A DNA stretch of 64,000 nucleotides from Metallyticus violacea. Taxonomy: Eukaryota; Arthropoda; Insecta; Mantodea; Metallyticidae. Positions 45,258 to 56,720 of this stretch are shown here, piece after piece (within the stretch, counting starts at the first letter, position 1; each line of letters begins with the position of its first letter). The position numbers and the translations under genes are program-made. The notes under the pieces are model-generated. The model worked only from the letters and a program-made list of their open reading frames with translations, ran no database searches and was not told the origin of the DNA. The stretch is taken from NCBI GenBank assembly GCA_030762175.1, contig CM060833.1, positions 170,920,501 through 170,984,500 of the forward strand, read 5' to 3'.

Positions 45258-45965
45258 GTTGTTGTTTTATTATTATTTTTTTCCATTTTAATCGCGATAA
45301 ACCGGTAGTACTAAAACGTTTTTCCTCACAAGACTGACCTTGTGAGGAAAAAAAAAAGAAAAAGGACCTTGTGACCAAAAGCTTTTCCGCTTTTGGCATT
45401 TTCGTATTCATGATAAAGTATTCGGGAAAGAGACACAAGTTATTAAATGTGGAGAGCCCGGAAGTTAGACAATATACCTTTCCTATCTCGATGGATATAA
45501 ATTAAGAGTCAGATAGAAACGAACATGTTTCCGTACATTTAAGGTTGGTAGGGCCTGTTTTTATGTTTACTTTTTTTTTTTTGTTAATTTTTGCTTGCCC
45601 TTTTGGATCGTTTTAAAGTACACATAAAGAATTTCAATATATCAAAGTGAAAAAAGTTATAAAAATTAAATGATATGTTCACCTCACAAAAATGTTTATT
45701 GGGCATCTTGTTATACATTTCTTTCTTTTCAATAGTCAAAAACTTTCTCCTCAACATTTACTTAAGCTCTTTAAATAGTAGAACCTTCATTAGAGAAAGG
45801 AACGCACGGTTACCTCGGGCATACGAATACCAGAAAATGGAGAGGATGGGGAAGCACTGTAGTTTTGAATAGTCCTGGAGAATGATTTGTAACGATCTGC
45901 GCGAGACATAGAAAATTAGTCTATAAAACTTCTCAGCAGCATAAATGTTGTAAATGGCATGAGTT
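44941..45965. other. Non-coding DNA with an ATT microsatellite
   Basis: (ATT)n at 45214-45257. A short inverted repeat, TTTTTCCTCACAAG / CTTGTGAGGAAAAA, lies at 45319-45353 around a six-base loop and could fold as a hairpin. Frames are low complexity. Confidence 0.5.
45319..45353. repeat. Short perfect inverted repeat
   Basis: TTTTTCCTCACAAG and its complement CTTGTGAGGAAAAA are separated by about six bases (ACTGAC). No oligo-U or gene context gives it a function. It may be the join of two inverted element ends. Confidence 0.6.
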
Positions 45966-45984
45966 CTTCCGAAATAGCTTCTTT

Positions 45985-46095
45985 TTAATATGCTCCAATC
46001 ACCTCAGTGGAAGCAGAACGTTCTTTTCCACGATGAAAAATGTTTCTCTGTTAAGCGACGAACTATGACAGTTGATACATGAAAATACATTTTGC
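45985..46095 (+). pseudogene. hAT-family transposase remnant (C-terminal dimerisation domain)
   Basis: Reading across two frames gives YAPITSVEAERSF (45988-46026), then STMKNVSLLSDEL and LIHENT (to about 46090). This is the core of the hAT dimerisation domain, whose usual form is (A)P(I/V)TSxxxERSFSxxKxxLSxxR, followed by a conserved helix. One frameshift in the SFS region and a stop after SDEL show it is dead. Upstream and downstream parts of the transposase were not recognised. Confidence 0.72.
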
Positions 46096-48380
46096 CGTTG
46101 CTAGCAAGATTAAGTACTTTATTTGTGTGATGAAGAAATTAAGTATCTTAAATACCTATTTTCATTAATAATGAGTGATATTATTCTCTGTTTTCACTTT
46201 TAATAAATGCCGTACTTTAAATATATTGCTGCCTATTTTCAGTATTTAAGTTCCTTTTTGCCTGTTTATTTTAACAAAAAAAAAATGCCTTAACTCCCGG
46301 GCTCTGTCAATGTCCAATCAAAGAGGTTCACGCTTTTCTCTTAACCAATAAACAACCACAATAAAACAAAGCGGAAACGACACTGCTAGCAAAATATTTT
46401 TATACGGCATTTTAACGGGAAGAAACACACCACTGCATGCAGAACGGGCACAATTGATGTTTCCACTTGTAATGATAAAAGTGCAAAATATCTGTTCTGA
46501 TAAGCTTAATTTTGTGAAAAAGGGATAGCGTCAGCGTCGTGCTTATTTCCTCCCTCAGGCTTTCGGTGGGAAGTCTCTCTTCTTTCTTGCACTGTTTCAT
46601 GTATTTTCATCTCCTTACAGAGAAAGCAGTTGGCTTACAAATTTGAGTATCCAAGTGCTATAAACAAAGAGCAGATATTGAAACTCTTTTGTCATAAAAT
46701 GAGACCTTTAACTTTTAGAGGGTGTTGAAGAAATTCATCTGGGGAGATAAAGCATTGACAATCATTGGCGAAAATACTGTCATAATTGGTAGTTTCGTTG
46801 ATCAATCTTGTTTCGAGTCGCAGTGATTAAATGTGCACACTTATTCTTTGGGGAAGTTCGGCAAATAACAAACAACCGAATTATGCATCATTTGAGACTA
46901 TTCAAACATTTCCCTTGATGTCAAACTGCCTAACGGTCGCAAAGATCAGACACCCATCATCTGTTCACAGTTACTTGCCGTTATGAGGTTTCGTCTCTTC
47001 GAGCATCATTGGACAAAAAGTTGAAAAAATTACCCTCATTTGATTAGATCGTGGATTTCTGAAGGGATTAATCCGATCGGTTTATTGCCCAGTAAGCTGA
47101 AAGAATAAATCAAATTCTTCGAATGATAAAGAACATACGTCTTCGCAAAGAAGTGCCCAAAATTCTTCACAAAGGTCTACGCACTGGAGAAATTATAACT
47201 GAATTTAGGACTGTCCTTAGAGACATTTTCTCATTTCTAACTCCTCAGTCAGTCTATTAAAATAAATAATTTGCGGGAAATTTGACTATAATGAGGAAAG
47301 CAAATCTTTGAGAGGGCTATAGACGCATGCAGGCTCTGTATATTTAATTAAAGCTCTTTGTAGTACCAACATTAGTTTTGTTTTATCTCTTAACCATGCT
47401 ATAAATTTTATAAAAGCTTCAAAGCGAATCTCATCTTTATTCGGTATCGTTTCCAATCTCCCCCTAGAATCTGAATCATCCCTCCCTTAAAAAAAGATCT
47501 TAAACTCGCCTGTTTAGGGATCCAAACTTTGTTCCCATATTGTCCCCCATTGTTCTATGCAAGTTGGTGGGCATCATCAAAGTTCATACTTCAAATACCA
47601 TGAGAACCTGGGGACGTATTGAAAATAAGTAGCAGGCTGTGCATGTCTGAAATAACTGAACAAAATATAAATTTATTTACTGCAAAGATGTATCATAAAT
47701 ATATTTATGTCGATTCTTTCCAGGATGAAGATCACATTACTATTTAAAAACTGGAAGAATAAGTTATTTATTTAGTTCTAGTTAATTATATAATATTGAG
47801 TGCGCATAAATTATTGAACATATTTATAAGAGCTATTTTCATCAATACTAGACAAGAATATCAATTACCGCCATTTGAAAGAGGAAGCTTTTCAGTTTTT
47901 CTAGCGTCACTGCCATCTCAAAAGTGTATATCAATGATAAGGCTATATTAGGGTTGGATAGAATGGGACGGACGAGGTTTTGGTATCAGCGCCATGCAGC
48001 GGGCGACGTCCACCAAGGAGAGCATCTCCAAAAGGAACGGATGAGATGAATACAACTAAGTAGGAACATTGGCAGATTCCTAACCTTTCCTCAGATAGTT
48101 AAATTCCAGAATCGTAGTGTCCTGGCAGTGACGTTTCAATAAAAGTTCCGCGTTGTCAATCCAAAGATGGTAGGAACAATATATGTGTCATTAAGGAAAA
48201 GATCAAGTGAGTTCATGAAAGTGTACTATGAATGGTAGAAAACTAAAGCTACGGTAAGGAAAACTATTGCAGTTGTATCTCTAGCCTCGTGAAGCAAGCG
48301 GCTGGTGTTTTGTGAGAACTTGCAAACGAAAGAGAGTTGTCGTAAAGGAACTTTTTAATAATGAACCTCCATTTTTCTTT
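46096..48380. other. Non-coding DNA, no gene recognised
   Basis: No motif or transposon end was seen. A stretch near 47985-48055 (GTCCACCAAGGAGAGCATCTC) faintly recalls repeat family C (GTGGAAGCATCTCCGGAAGG at 14312) but is too short to call. Confidence 0.4.
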
Positions 48381-48389
48381 TTATTGTTC

Positions 48390-48790
48390 GAAAAGATCAA
48401 TGGACACAATGTCTGGATTTGGAGTTGTGACAATGCCTAAACTGCCACCGAGATGCAACCTGGCACTCTCAAAATGAACGTGTTTACTGCCGTTTCCAGA
48501 GGACACACTTTCGGCTCATTCTTATCTAGAAAGACGTCACGAGACACATATGTCTACATTTGATGGAAAACTAATTAAAGTCGCAACTCGCGGATAAGGA
48601 GATATGTATTCGCTTACTAATAAGAAGGTGCCCCAACATATTGCCAAGCAGATGTCCGATATTAACCAGGTGAACTTGGTTCATACCGGTTACTGGGCCT
48701 ATTCTTGTGCGGTTACTCAAGGATGATCCACATTCAAAGTGGGGAAGGCAAATGAAGAACCGCCATCGAGAACGGCATGCACATATCTAA
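48390..48790 (+). pseudogene. Weak remnant of a Tc1/mariner-like transposase
   Basis: INGHNVWIWSCDNA near 48398-48440 resembles the (V)NxHNxHxWxxENPHA block that follows the catalytic centre in insect Tc1/mariner-like transposases. MNVFTAVSRGHTFGSFL follows in the position of SVNVWCGIxGxxLIGPxFL. At about 48672-48725, GSYRLLGLFLCGYSRMIH recalls PDLTxLDFFLWGYLKxxVY. All are degraded, and the call rests on the order of three weak matches. Confidence 0.4.
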
Positions 48791-49895
48791 TTCATTTATT
48801 AGTATGAAGTAGCAAATTTCTCTCCTTCGGATGGTGTAGTATTATTAATTTTTGTTTCATATTGCTGAAAACATGTAATTTATTCGCATTGTATATAAAA
48901 TGTTATTAATAGGTTATTTTTAACGTTGAAAAGCCAGCCATTTATGCATCCAAATCCCAAAATAAAACTGGTGCTAAGCTTTTTAAATTTTTATGAGACA
49001 TTCTTTGCTATAGCGGACGAATTTGAAGAAAGTTTGATGACTGCATCCTAAAGGAATGTAAGATCTTGTACTGAGGAAGAAAGGATAATAAACAAACTGT
49101 TTGTTACTGATACTAAGCTTCTAAAACAAAAATCCTTGTCATCCACACTTTGTGAAGGAGGCACAGGTTATCGATATCAACTTCTCCTGCGCCGATGAGC
49201 CGAGTTAGTTAAAATCGATAGAGAAGAAATAATTCAAGCTCTAATACATACGTAATTATCCACAGCCATACAATCCTGACAGTTTTCCCTCGCCAAGCGG
49301 TAAGAGCTGCCTGCCTTTGTCAGCATGCTGCATAGGAAGTTCCAAGTTACAGGTCACCCTTATTGATATAGTGTCTTGAAACTGCGAGCACGGAAGCTGC
49401 AAGCTTAACTACTAGACATTCGTTGAGACACCTACCTATAACATAGTGTTGCAAGGAAGGCAGTACATTTTCTTTAAGGAAAATTGCTTTATATTTCCTC
49501 AGTTTATCCAATTAGATTATATTCTGCGATACCTAGGGATTTGTGCTTTTAAACCGGAAAGTTGTGTGAAAATGGGGTAATTCATGCAGAACTTTTTAAA
49601 ATATTAGGATAGGAGTTACTCGTATGAGATTGACCTCACTGTACCATGCAAGCCCTGGGGAGTCGTTAAAGATGATGAGATAAAAGTTTTATATTTAGAC
49701 ATACAAGTTTTTCAGAACATATCTCTCAATATTAAAAATGTAAAAAGAACTTGAACAATTGTTTACTGAAATCTTAATATTTTCCTTTCATTGTGTGTAT
49801 TAATTGCTTTTAGTTTTCTGTTTATTCTATATGCTATATCTGTGATGAAATGTAGTCGATGTTCATATGCATGACATACAACTCGGAACATACAA
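48791..49895. other. Mostly featureless; possible tRNA-like relic
   Basis: Around 49288-49362, CGCCAAGCGGTAAGAGCTGCCTG followed by GAAGTTCCAAG faintly resembles a tRNA-derived A box and a decayed B box. No second copy or body was found, so it is not annotated separately. Confidence 0.3.
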
Positions 49896-49901
49896 CTTGA
49901 A

Positions 49902-50134
49902 GTCGGTCCTGATGGTCTAGTGGTAACCATACTTGTCTCGTAGAACCAAGGTCGCGGCTTAAACTCGGCAAAATTCAATGGATTTTTAGGGCGTAAAAGT
50001 CCTAATTATGACTTCCTTTGGAAGAGAAGTAAATTCGTTGGTCCCATGTCGTAGATTCACAGCATGTAAAAGAATCTCAATCCTGAAAGAAGAGACCGCT
50101 GAGCAAAATTTACCGGCCGTTTCATGCTCTGAAA
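49902..50134 (+). mobile_element. SINE-A copy 7, lacking the 3' hairpin end
   Basis: The head (GTCGGTCCTGATGGTCTAGTGGTAACCATACTTG) and body (TTTTTAGGGCGTAAAAGTCCTAATTATGACTTCC, then CCGGCCGTTTCATGCTCTGAA) are clear. The sequence leaves the family consensus before the GGACGC terminal stem. Divergence is moderate and the B-box region is degraded (GGCTTAAACTCGGC). The overlapping frames on both strands are shadows. Confidence 0.88.
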
Positions 50135-52045
50135 CAAAAAGAACAAGACTCTGTATTCTACTTATTTTGTTTTCCTTCTCCTTCATTATTTGACGTTATC
50201 TTGTGTTAAAACTTTAATACACTGAGCTATATTTAAAGAAAAACTGTATAACTGTAGAACCAAAGACACACTTACTTGGAATGCTATGTTTTCGCTTCTT
50301 AAGACTGAAATGTGTTCTTTGCAACTCGAACTTGATCGCGATATTTAAGGATTACAGTTATTTATCAAACTTAATTTTGGTAAATTACCTGTTTTTAGAA
50401 CATGTCCTGTACTCTTTGCCGCATGAAGGACTTTGCTCCAGTCTACCTCCTGTATACAGAAATTAAAGCAAAAATGACAGATGTGAAATTAAAGCAAAAA
50501 GAAAGAAAATGCAAATGCAATGAAATAAAAACAATAAATTCAGAATGAAGATAGGAAGAGTAAAAAATAAAAATGGCTACAAAAGAGGAAACAAGGAATC
50601 AGAAAAAATTAATATATACGGTTCTGTAACAAGATAATTTGTAGGAACGAACTGACGCCATAGAAAGAATTTCTATAGCTAAACTTAATGAGTTGCTGAG
50701 CAATACATGAAAAGTTAATTTTATCATTTTTTTAGTATACAATGTTTGCACGAATTCCAAACTCTAATTAAATTCGAATCCTGCTTCACCACTCAGAGAT
50801 ATCCACCCAAAGGTCCTTTCCTCATTAAATCTTGTACAGTTTACATCCAGATTGAGGCAATATTTATCATCTGTCACCCTCATATTTAATTAGATTGATT
50901 GTAGCAAATAATTTTATGTAACTTCTGTAACCACGAGTTTAATGTCATTTCCCACCTACAAGTGTTCAGTTATGTGTCTAAAATGTTATTTTCTCGCAAG
51001 TGTACAGAAAGCTACCCCAGCCATAAAACCTGACCTAGGAATTTCTGTAGCCTGATGTAACAATATTTGTAAAGAATCCTTGAGCAACATGTTTATTGGT
51101 ATTCTGTGAGAAAATTTCTTAAGCAGGGAGGCACCATAAAACCTTTGGCAACTGCAGGGATGAAAAGACAGGCAGATAACCTCTTCAAGGGAAGAAGCCA
51201 GCCGCTTGAATTGATTCTACATGGAAAAAGTCACGTAGACCGTGTTGTAACCTTGCGGCCCATAGTCAGTTTTGCAAGAGTATTCAGCGGGGCAATAGCA
51301 GTGGAAGGGCTTTCTCAGTTCCGTTTTAGAAGAGAATAAGTGGACGAAACTTTATTAATTAAGTACAATAGTTTATGTACAATAGTGTAAGAACAATAAA
51401 TTGTCATCTTCCATAACGAAAAAAATATTATTAATCTCCAAGACTTCTCCTATGGTCACAGGACCATAAAAGTATCCAGCAGTAGAGTCTCAACAGCCGT
51501 GGCAAAACTGTAAGACAGCGGTAACCATTGTCGGAGAGGAAGGAATTATTTACCCCTGAGATTACAAATAACCATCAAATTAATTTCCTTTTTTCCAAAT
51601 CCTTCCCTCCACTCTACATACATATAATTAACATCCCCGTTCGTTAAAAACCGCTGCACGATCTTGCATTCTTCTTTTGTTTTACCAGCCTTCAGTCCAT
51701 CACTTCCTGTGGCAATTCTCATGTCAGGGTAACATACCACATAGCTGCTTTTAATGTCCATAGCCTATTATTAAATGTTAATACAAATTACATGATTTCA
51801 TATTTTATTCCTCCTAAAATCTCTCATATCTTTTGCTAACAATTTTGAAGAATTGAAGAGGTTATTACGTAATATTTGATACTTTGTAAAATAAATAAAT
51901 ATGCATATTTGAGTAATTTACTCTCAAACTTGTTATCATATCGAATGTATTTTAGTATATTACTATGTTTCCTAATTTTACTCTCCCTTTAATTTCCTAA
52001 ACTTGTCTTCCATTTTACACCAAAATAATAGAGAAAGTCATTAAA
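50135..52045. other. Non-coding DNA, no gene recognised
   Basis: Frames at 51106-51339 (+) and 51546-51761 (-) have ordinary amino-acid composition and no stop, but no recognisable motif. The first follows an AG that could serve as a splice acceptor (TTCTTAAGCAG at 51115-51125). I did not call either as an exon. Confidence 0.35.
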
Positions 52046-52069
52046 TAAAAAAAAGTTTTTATAAACAAG

Positions 52070-52460
52070 AAGGTAGTTAGTAGTCACCGCGCTTTGCAAC
52101 ACACTTGGTCCACAAATTCGCGTTACTTCGAGAAAAGTATTTTTGACGGACTTTGAATTAATTTTGCATCGCATCTACTACCTCGTTGACATCTAAAACT
52201 TCTGGCCGGCAAATGTTCTTTTAAAAGAGCACACAAGTGATGGCGCCAACTCCGGACTGTGCGACAGATGTTTTAGTATCTCATTTAGTGTGCCCACTGT
52301 ACGCGCAGCTATATGGGAGTTGGTTGCCCTGAAGCAGCAACATCCCTTATGAAAAATTCTCCGGCAGTTCGGCCATATAGCAGGCTTAACTTATTCTCAG
52401 CTGGTCACTGCATTGAACGCCAGTTTCACTGCGATCTTTTTCTCTTTATTGGAATCCAAT
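52070..52460 (-). pseudogene. Remnant of a mariner-type transposase, C-terminal part
   Basis: On the minus strand LKHLSHSPELAPS is read near 52235-52275, matching LPHPPYSPDLAPCD. CSFKRTFAGQKF follows near 52200-52235, matching HLFGPLKxxLxGxRF. After a frameshift, ANLWTKCVAKRGDY (about 52083-52125) matches the WxKCVxxxGDYF end. The three blocks are in the right order and spacing. This family differs from M1 and M2, which lack the GPLK-type segment. No terminal repeats were recognised. Confidence 0.6.
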
Positions 52461-52907
52461 ATAAAACCTTGTCATTGCAAAACATTATCAGCTAGAATTT
52501 CCCAAAAGAAGCGCATGACTTGAATCTTGTCTTGACCGGAAACAACGGGGCTTGATTCATAACCGTAGTCCCAGAATTTGATTAAAGGAATAAAACTTTC
52601 TAGAACATGCCTCGCGCTCTTCTGATCGCTGCACAGGTGCCTTAGGAGTTGTCTCTATCATGTGTCTTAATGGATAATACTCTACGCATGACCCTTTAAC
52701 TCATGTTAACTTCTCAACAATAGTGACCACGGGATTGCTATTTCACTGTCTCAATTGCAACTGTAATTTATCTTCCATTGATATTTTCCCACCCATTTTA
52801 AAATATTTTTATTCGTTTATACTCTCTCTCCTGACTCAAGCAACATACTAAACATTTTATTCTGCTGTAGGTTTCAGAAGATTTCATTTCCCTGCACATA
52901 AAACAAA

Positions 52908-52970
<63 letters not shown>
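52908..52970 (+). repeat. (AAT)n microsatellite
   Basis: About 21 uninterrupted AAT/TAA units. Confidence 0.97.
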
Positions 52971-55505
52971 TTCATTGAATTCCCACGGCGCTTTCGAAAG
53001 TGAAGAGAGCGTGTTTTACGAAACTGCCTATTGCTAAGGAGTCAATTTTGAACCCCGAAATATTTTTTTCTACATACATGTGTGAACTTAAGAATAAAAT
53101 TCCTGTTATTTATTGCATTATTTGTACATTCATTGTACATGCCTATACCTGTTCTCCAGATCATTGTTCAACAATTTAAAAATGTTTATGACAAATGGAA
53201 GAGTATAAATAAGTTTGTTTATCTTATGATAATGCCTTGATGCAAAACTGAAAAACAGATTATACATATTAGTAAATGAAAAATTCAATAACTCTTGGAG
53301 ATATTTGCAAGAACTATTTCTAGCATATATTTTAATTGCACCATTACTCTTTTCTTTTAAATTGCTTACTCGGATGCAAGTTTTTGTTATTTTCTTTCTT
53401 AAAAATCAAGAAAAACCCGTCGACAAGACAATACCAGCGTCGTACAACATCCATCTCATTGAAGAATGGAGCCAGAGATTATGAAACGGTCGTCAGGGTC
53501 TTAAGACTGCTGTTAGGCATTTATTCTTGAACGCATAGATACGAATATAGGACTACAAGAAAACGAAGATGATACAAATTTACGAAGTGTATTTATTGAG
53601 TAAGTAAAATAGAATCAAATTGAGGGCAACTATTTGTTTGTAAGCCGAAAACATTACTAGACAAAACAGTCACATGTCCCGTTATAATTTACCTGACAAA
53701 GCAGCATCTTTTAACAGCAACCAGCGTAGGATGGGACTCGTCTGCCTCTTCGAGATTTGTCCGGAGTATCAAACACATTCATGAAAATATGGATGCCTTT
53801 CGTAACGTCTGTGAACTGTTGTACTCTGCGCTCCTCGGTTATTTGGGAAAAAGTACAAGCAGAACTCAGATTACGAAGTTATTCTATATCACTGCTTGTA
53901 AGAGTATCGTCCCTGTTAAAATTAAATATATAGTTAGTTGATATTAACATTAATGCTTTGTGGGTTTATGTGATTATTACTACAGTGGAAGAATGCGCTA
54001 CAGCAAAAAGGCAAATAAAAAAAAAAATGTAAATTTGTTTGTTTCTATCTATAAATTTTGAAAACCAGTGATGAAAAACTTTGAGAAGATATCCGTATTA
54101 ATGTTTTTAAAACTTTTAGAATTAAATTTCAGGCAGGCTTCAACATCGGTGAAAGATCTATCAAGGAGGTACGCGATCAAGGAAATCTGGGAAACACTGC
54201 TCTGAGCTATTTGAAAATGTGATTTTCTTTTTTATTTGGCAATTTAAAAACGGAAAGCTTATTGCAGTAATGAAAGCATGCATTGTAAATATGTATAGAA
54301 TTATTTTCTGCGTTACATTTTTTTGTAAAAATGTAATAAGTGAATATAAAGTAGAATATGCATTATGAATTCTAGATACGAAAAATAATTTATTTTCAAA
54401 CTGTGTGTGCATCAGGAATAATAGCATATTTTTGATTACGCGGGATAGCTGACGTTTTGTGAAAAAAATCATATTTAACATTTAACAGTTGGAGTATATA
54501 AAATATATTATTTATTCTAAGTAATCCTTAAATTTACAACGTAATAACAACAATAATTCGCGCTCCCCATGCAAAAACTTTAATTTAGTTTACGGAAGCT
54601 GATCATGAAGAATGTGTGTTATTGCCTCTGTAATTTAGAGCGACTGCTTCTGTTTCATCTCACAAAAATGTGCTGTGCTCAAGTTGAGAGAGAGAGTAAC
54701 TTTTCTTAATTGCTCATCACTTAACCGCTGCCCTTCAGTTCTTAAAGTGGTAACCCTGGAATCGTTGCCTCTCCAAATGCTGATGACCATTGCATCTTTT
54801 ACTTTTCGCAGTCCTTTATTTAATTTTCACACTTCAGTTTATTTCTATTTTCCAGTTTTTATATTGTTCGACTGTCTTAAGCTATTTTTTGCTCCTTTTA
54901 GCCGGGAGATAAGAGTTATGCACACATGTAGTTTTTTTTTTATTTGTAATGCTCTAACGTTAGTACGTTTTGTACGTCGCACACTGTTTACATTTAATAT
55001 TTTCGGTTTCTGGCCCTACATTGAGCATGTTGTTCGTAAAGAACGTTTACGCACTCTGGCGCGCAGCTTCTTCGCTGGAGCAGATCTGGCATTAGCAGCT
55101 TGTTGTAGTTTGGTGCTTAAACATTAATTTGTTAAGCGCAGAATAAACAATAGGCCTATTGGTGTTCATCTGAGACTTACTGCTGTCAATGTAATGTAGA
55201 AAGTGGTGCATAATGTTTAAAAATGAGAGAACAGTTTGGTGCCAAATTGTTCTGAGGTATCGCAAAATGTTTGTAAGATGGGGACCGCGATGCTCATAGA
55301 CGCTGAACACATGGGTGCTGATTATCTTGGATTGTTCTTATCATTATCATCGACCAGACTGTTACATGAATTCAAACAAAGTTTGTCATCTACGTTATGG
55401 AACGGTAAAGGAACCTTATTAATCACTGCCAAAAGGAGCTGATACCTCTTGTAATGTCTTCGCTAAGTAGAACTGTTCTGATTATTGTTTTACAGGTATA
55501 ATTTC
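52971..55505. other. Non-coding DNA; longest open frame of the window
   Basis: The frame 54675-55127 (150 codons, +) is the longest here. Its translation is Phe/Leu-rich with two or three hydrophobic stretches but no family motif, and its codon use is that of AT-rich noise. I do not call it a gene. Confidence 0.4.
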
Positions 55506-55509
55506 TCGC

Positions 55510-56720
55510 GCTAAAATTTAAAATTACAATATTTGTGCAGGTGTGATACTAGTTTCATTGTTGTCACTTCCAGTGAGGGGTATGCAAGTTGAGACGTGTT
55601 CAATTCCGCCTAAAGGAAAACGGAGGTGATACGCGGTGAACAAAATGTTGCTCTGAAAGTCTGTCTTTGTCTCAACAGATGTGCAGCAGCTGAGGCCTAT
55701 GCAGTGTTACAGGTGGCTTATGGAGAGTTTTTTCTTCCCTATGACACAACTTGAAAATGTTTAAAGAAGTTGGCAATCAATTGTAAAAGGAAGGTGGACT
55801 CAGAACTACAGTTTGTGCTCTATAGCATAACACCGCTGCTGTCATTGTGAATTTTGAAAAGTTCACTGGGTGCCGCCCAAACGTTGGTAACATGAGACGT
55901 GTGTGTTTGTGCATGGCGGGTTCCCGAACAAAAGGACGTTCGCCCTGCGTTGAAGATGCGAAGTAATCACTGCTAGTGAGAGACTTGGCTACATCTAAGA
56001 GCTCTGATAGTCACCCACACCATGCAAAAATGGTTGCTTCTGCTGGTAAAGTTATATCATCTCAAATTTCGATATTCAAGGAATGGTTTACCTGCAGACA
56101 CAACTGTAACTGGGAAACATGTCCTGAAAACTGTGAAAGGTCTTGCAAAAGGCCACATTTTCATGTAACAAGCATCACCATAATGCATGGCCGCACATTA
56201 CAAATAATGGAAGCTCTCACCTGTCCTATAGTTCAGTTTTTGCCCCGTGTGTTTTTTCCTTTTTCTCTAATTGAATTAATCCGTGGGAGTCATATTTCAT
56301 AATCAGAAGATGTCGGTCCTGGTGGTGTAGTGGTAACCATACTTGCTTTCTAAACCCAAGATCGCGAGTTCAAACCCGGCCAGGACCGATGGATTTTTCG
56401 GGCGTAAAAATCCTAAGTATGGCTTCCTTCGGAAGGAAAGTAAAGCTGTTAATCCCGTGTCGTACATTTACTGCACGATAAAGAGCTTCAAGCCCGAAAA
56501 AAGAGACCTTTGTCGGTCTTTTCACACCCGTTATTGAACGCGACGCCGATGACCTGAGATGTTAAAGAGCGTCCGTAAATAAATCAAATAAAATAATCAT
56601 CAGAAACAGTAGTTAAGACTTCCAGGCTTAGGGGTTAATTGGCACTTCTTTGAAGAAACGCTGAGACCTGCATCCAACGAGGATAAAGATATTAAGAATT
56701 GTGAGGAAAACTTAAAATCA
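55510..56720 (+). mobile_element. Mariner-type DNA transposon M2, copy 2, interrupted by SINE-A
   Basis: This copy aligns with M2 copy 1 (40110-41215, opposite strand) over most of its length. The shared leader is ACTAGTTTCATTGTT, then AAGTTGAGACRTGTTCARTTCCGCC. The N-terminal domain reads AAEAYAVLQVAYGE near 55690-55730. Mid-protein pieces are LPADTTVTGKHVLKTVK near 56088-56140 and KRPHFHVTS. Near 56168-56260, HHNAWPHITNN and VFAPCVFFLFL replace the HHDNAPxHxA and DLAPCDFFLF catalytic blocks. The SINE at 56312 splits it, and homology resumes at about 56640 (CTTTGAAGAAACGCTGAGAC, then GCATCCAAC). The terminal repeats are not recognisable, so the boundaries are approximate. Confidence 0.75.
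56312..56595 (+). mobile_element. SINE-A copy 8, nested inside mariner M2 copy 2
   Basis: The head is nearly perfect. GGTCCTGG and CCAGGACC flank TGGTGTAGTGG and GGTTCAAACCC (the B box has one or two mismatches to GGTTCGANTCC). The body is complete apart from a deletion after AAAAAGAGACC. The terminal stem is CGACGC/GCGTCC, with five of six pairs kept. The tail is GTAAATAAATCAAATAAAATA. A short repeat (ATCAGAA) lies near each junction (56302 and 56600), but it is too short and offset to be called a target duplication. Confidence 0.93.

Noticed and set aside
51106..51339. Possible exon after TTCTTAAGCAG
   Set aside because: The acceptor is plausible, but the peptide matches nothing known to me and no clear donor ends the frame.
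54675..55127. Longest open frame (150 codons, +) as a candidate gene
   Set aside because: Phe/Leu-rich translation with no recognisable domain, no splice or promoter context, and a length expected by chance in 64 kb of six-frame AT-rich DNA.
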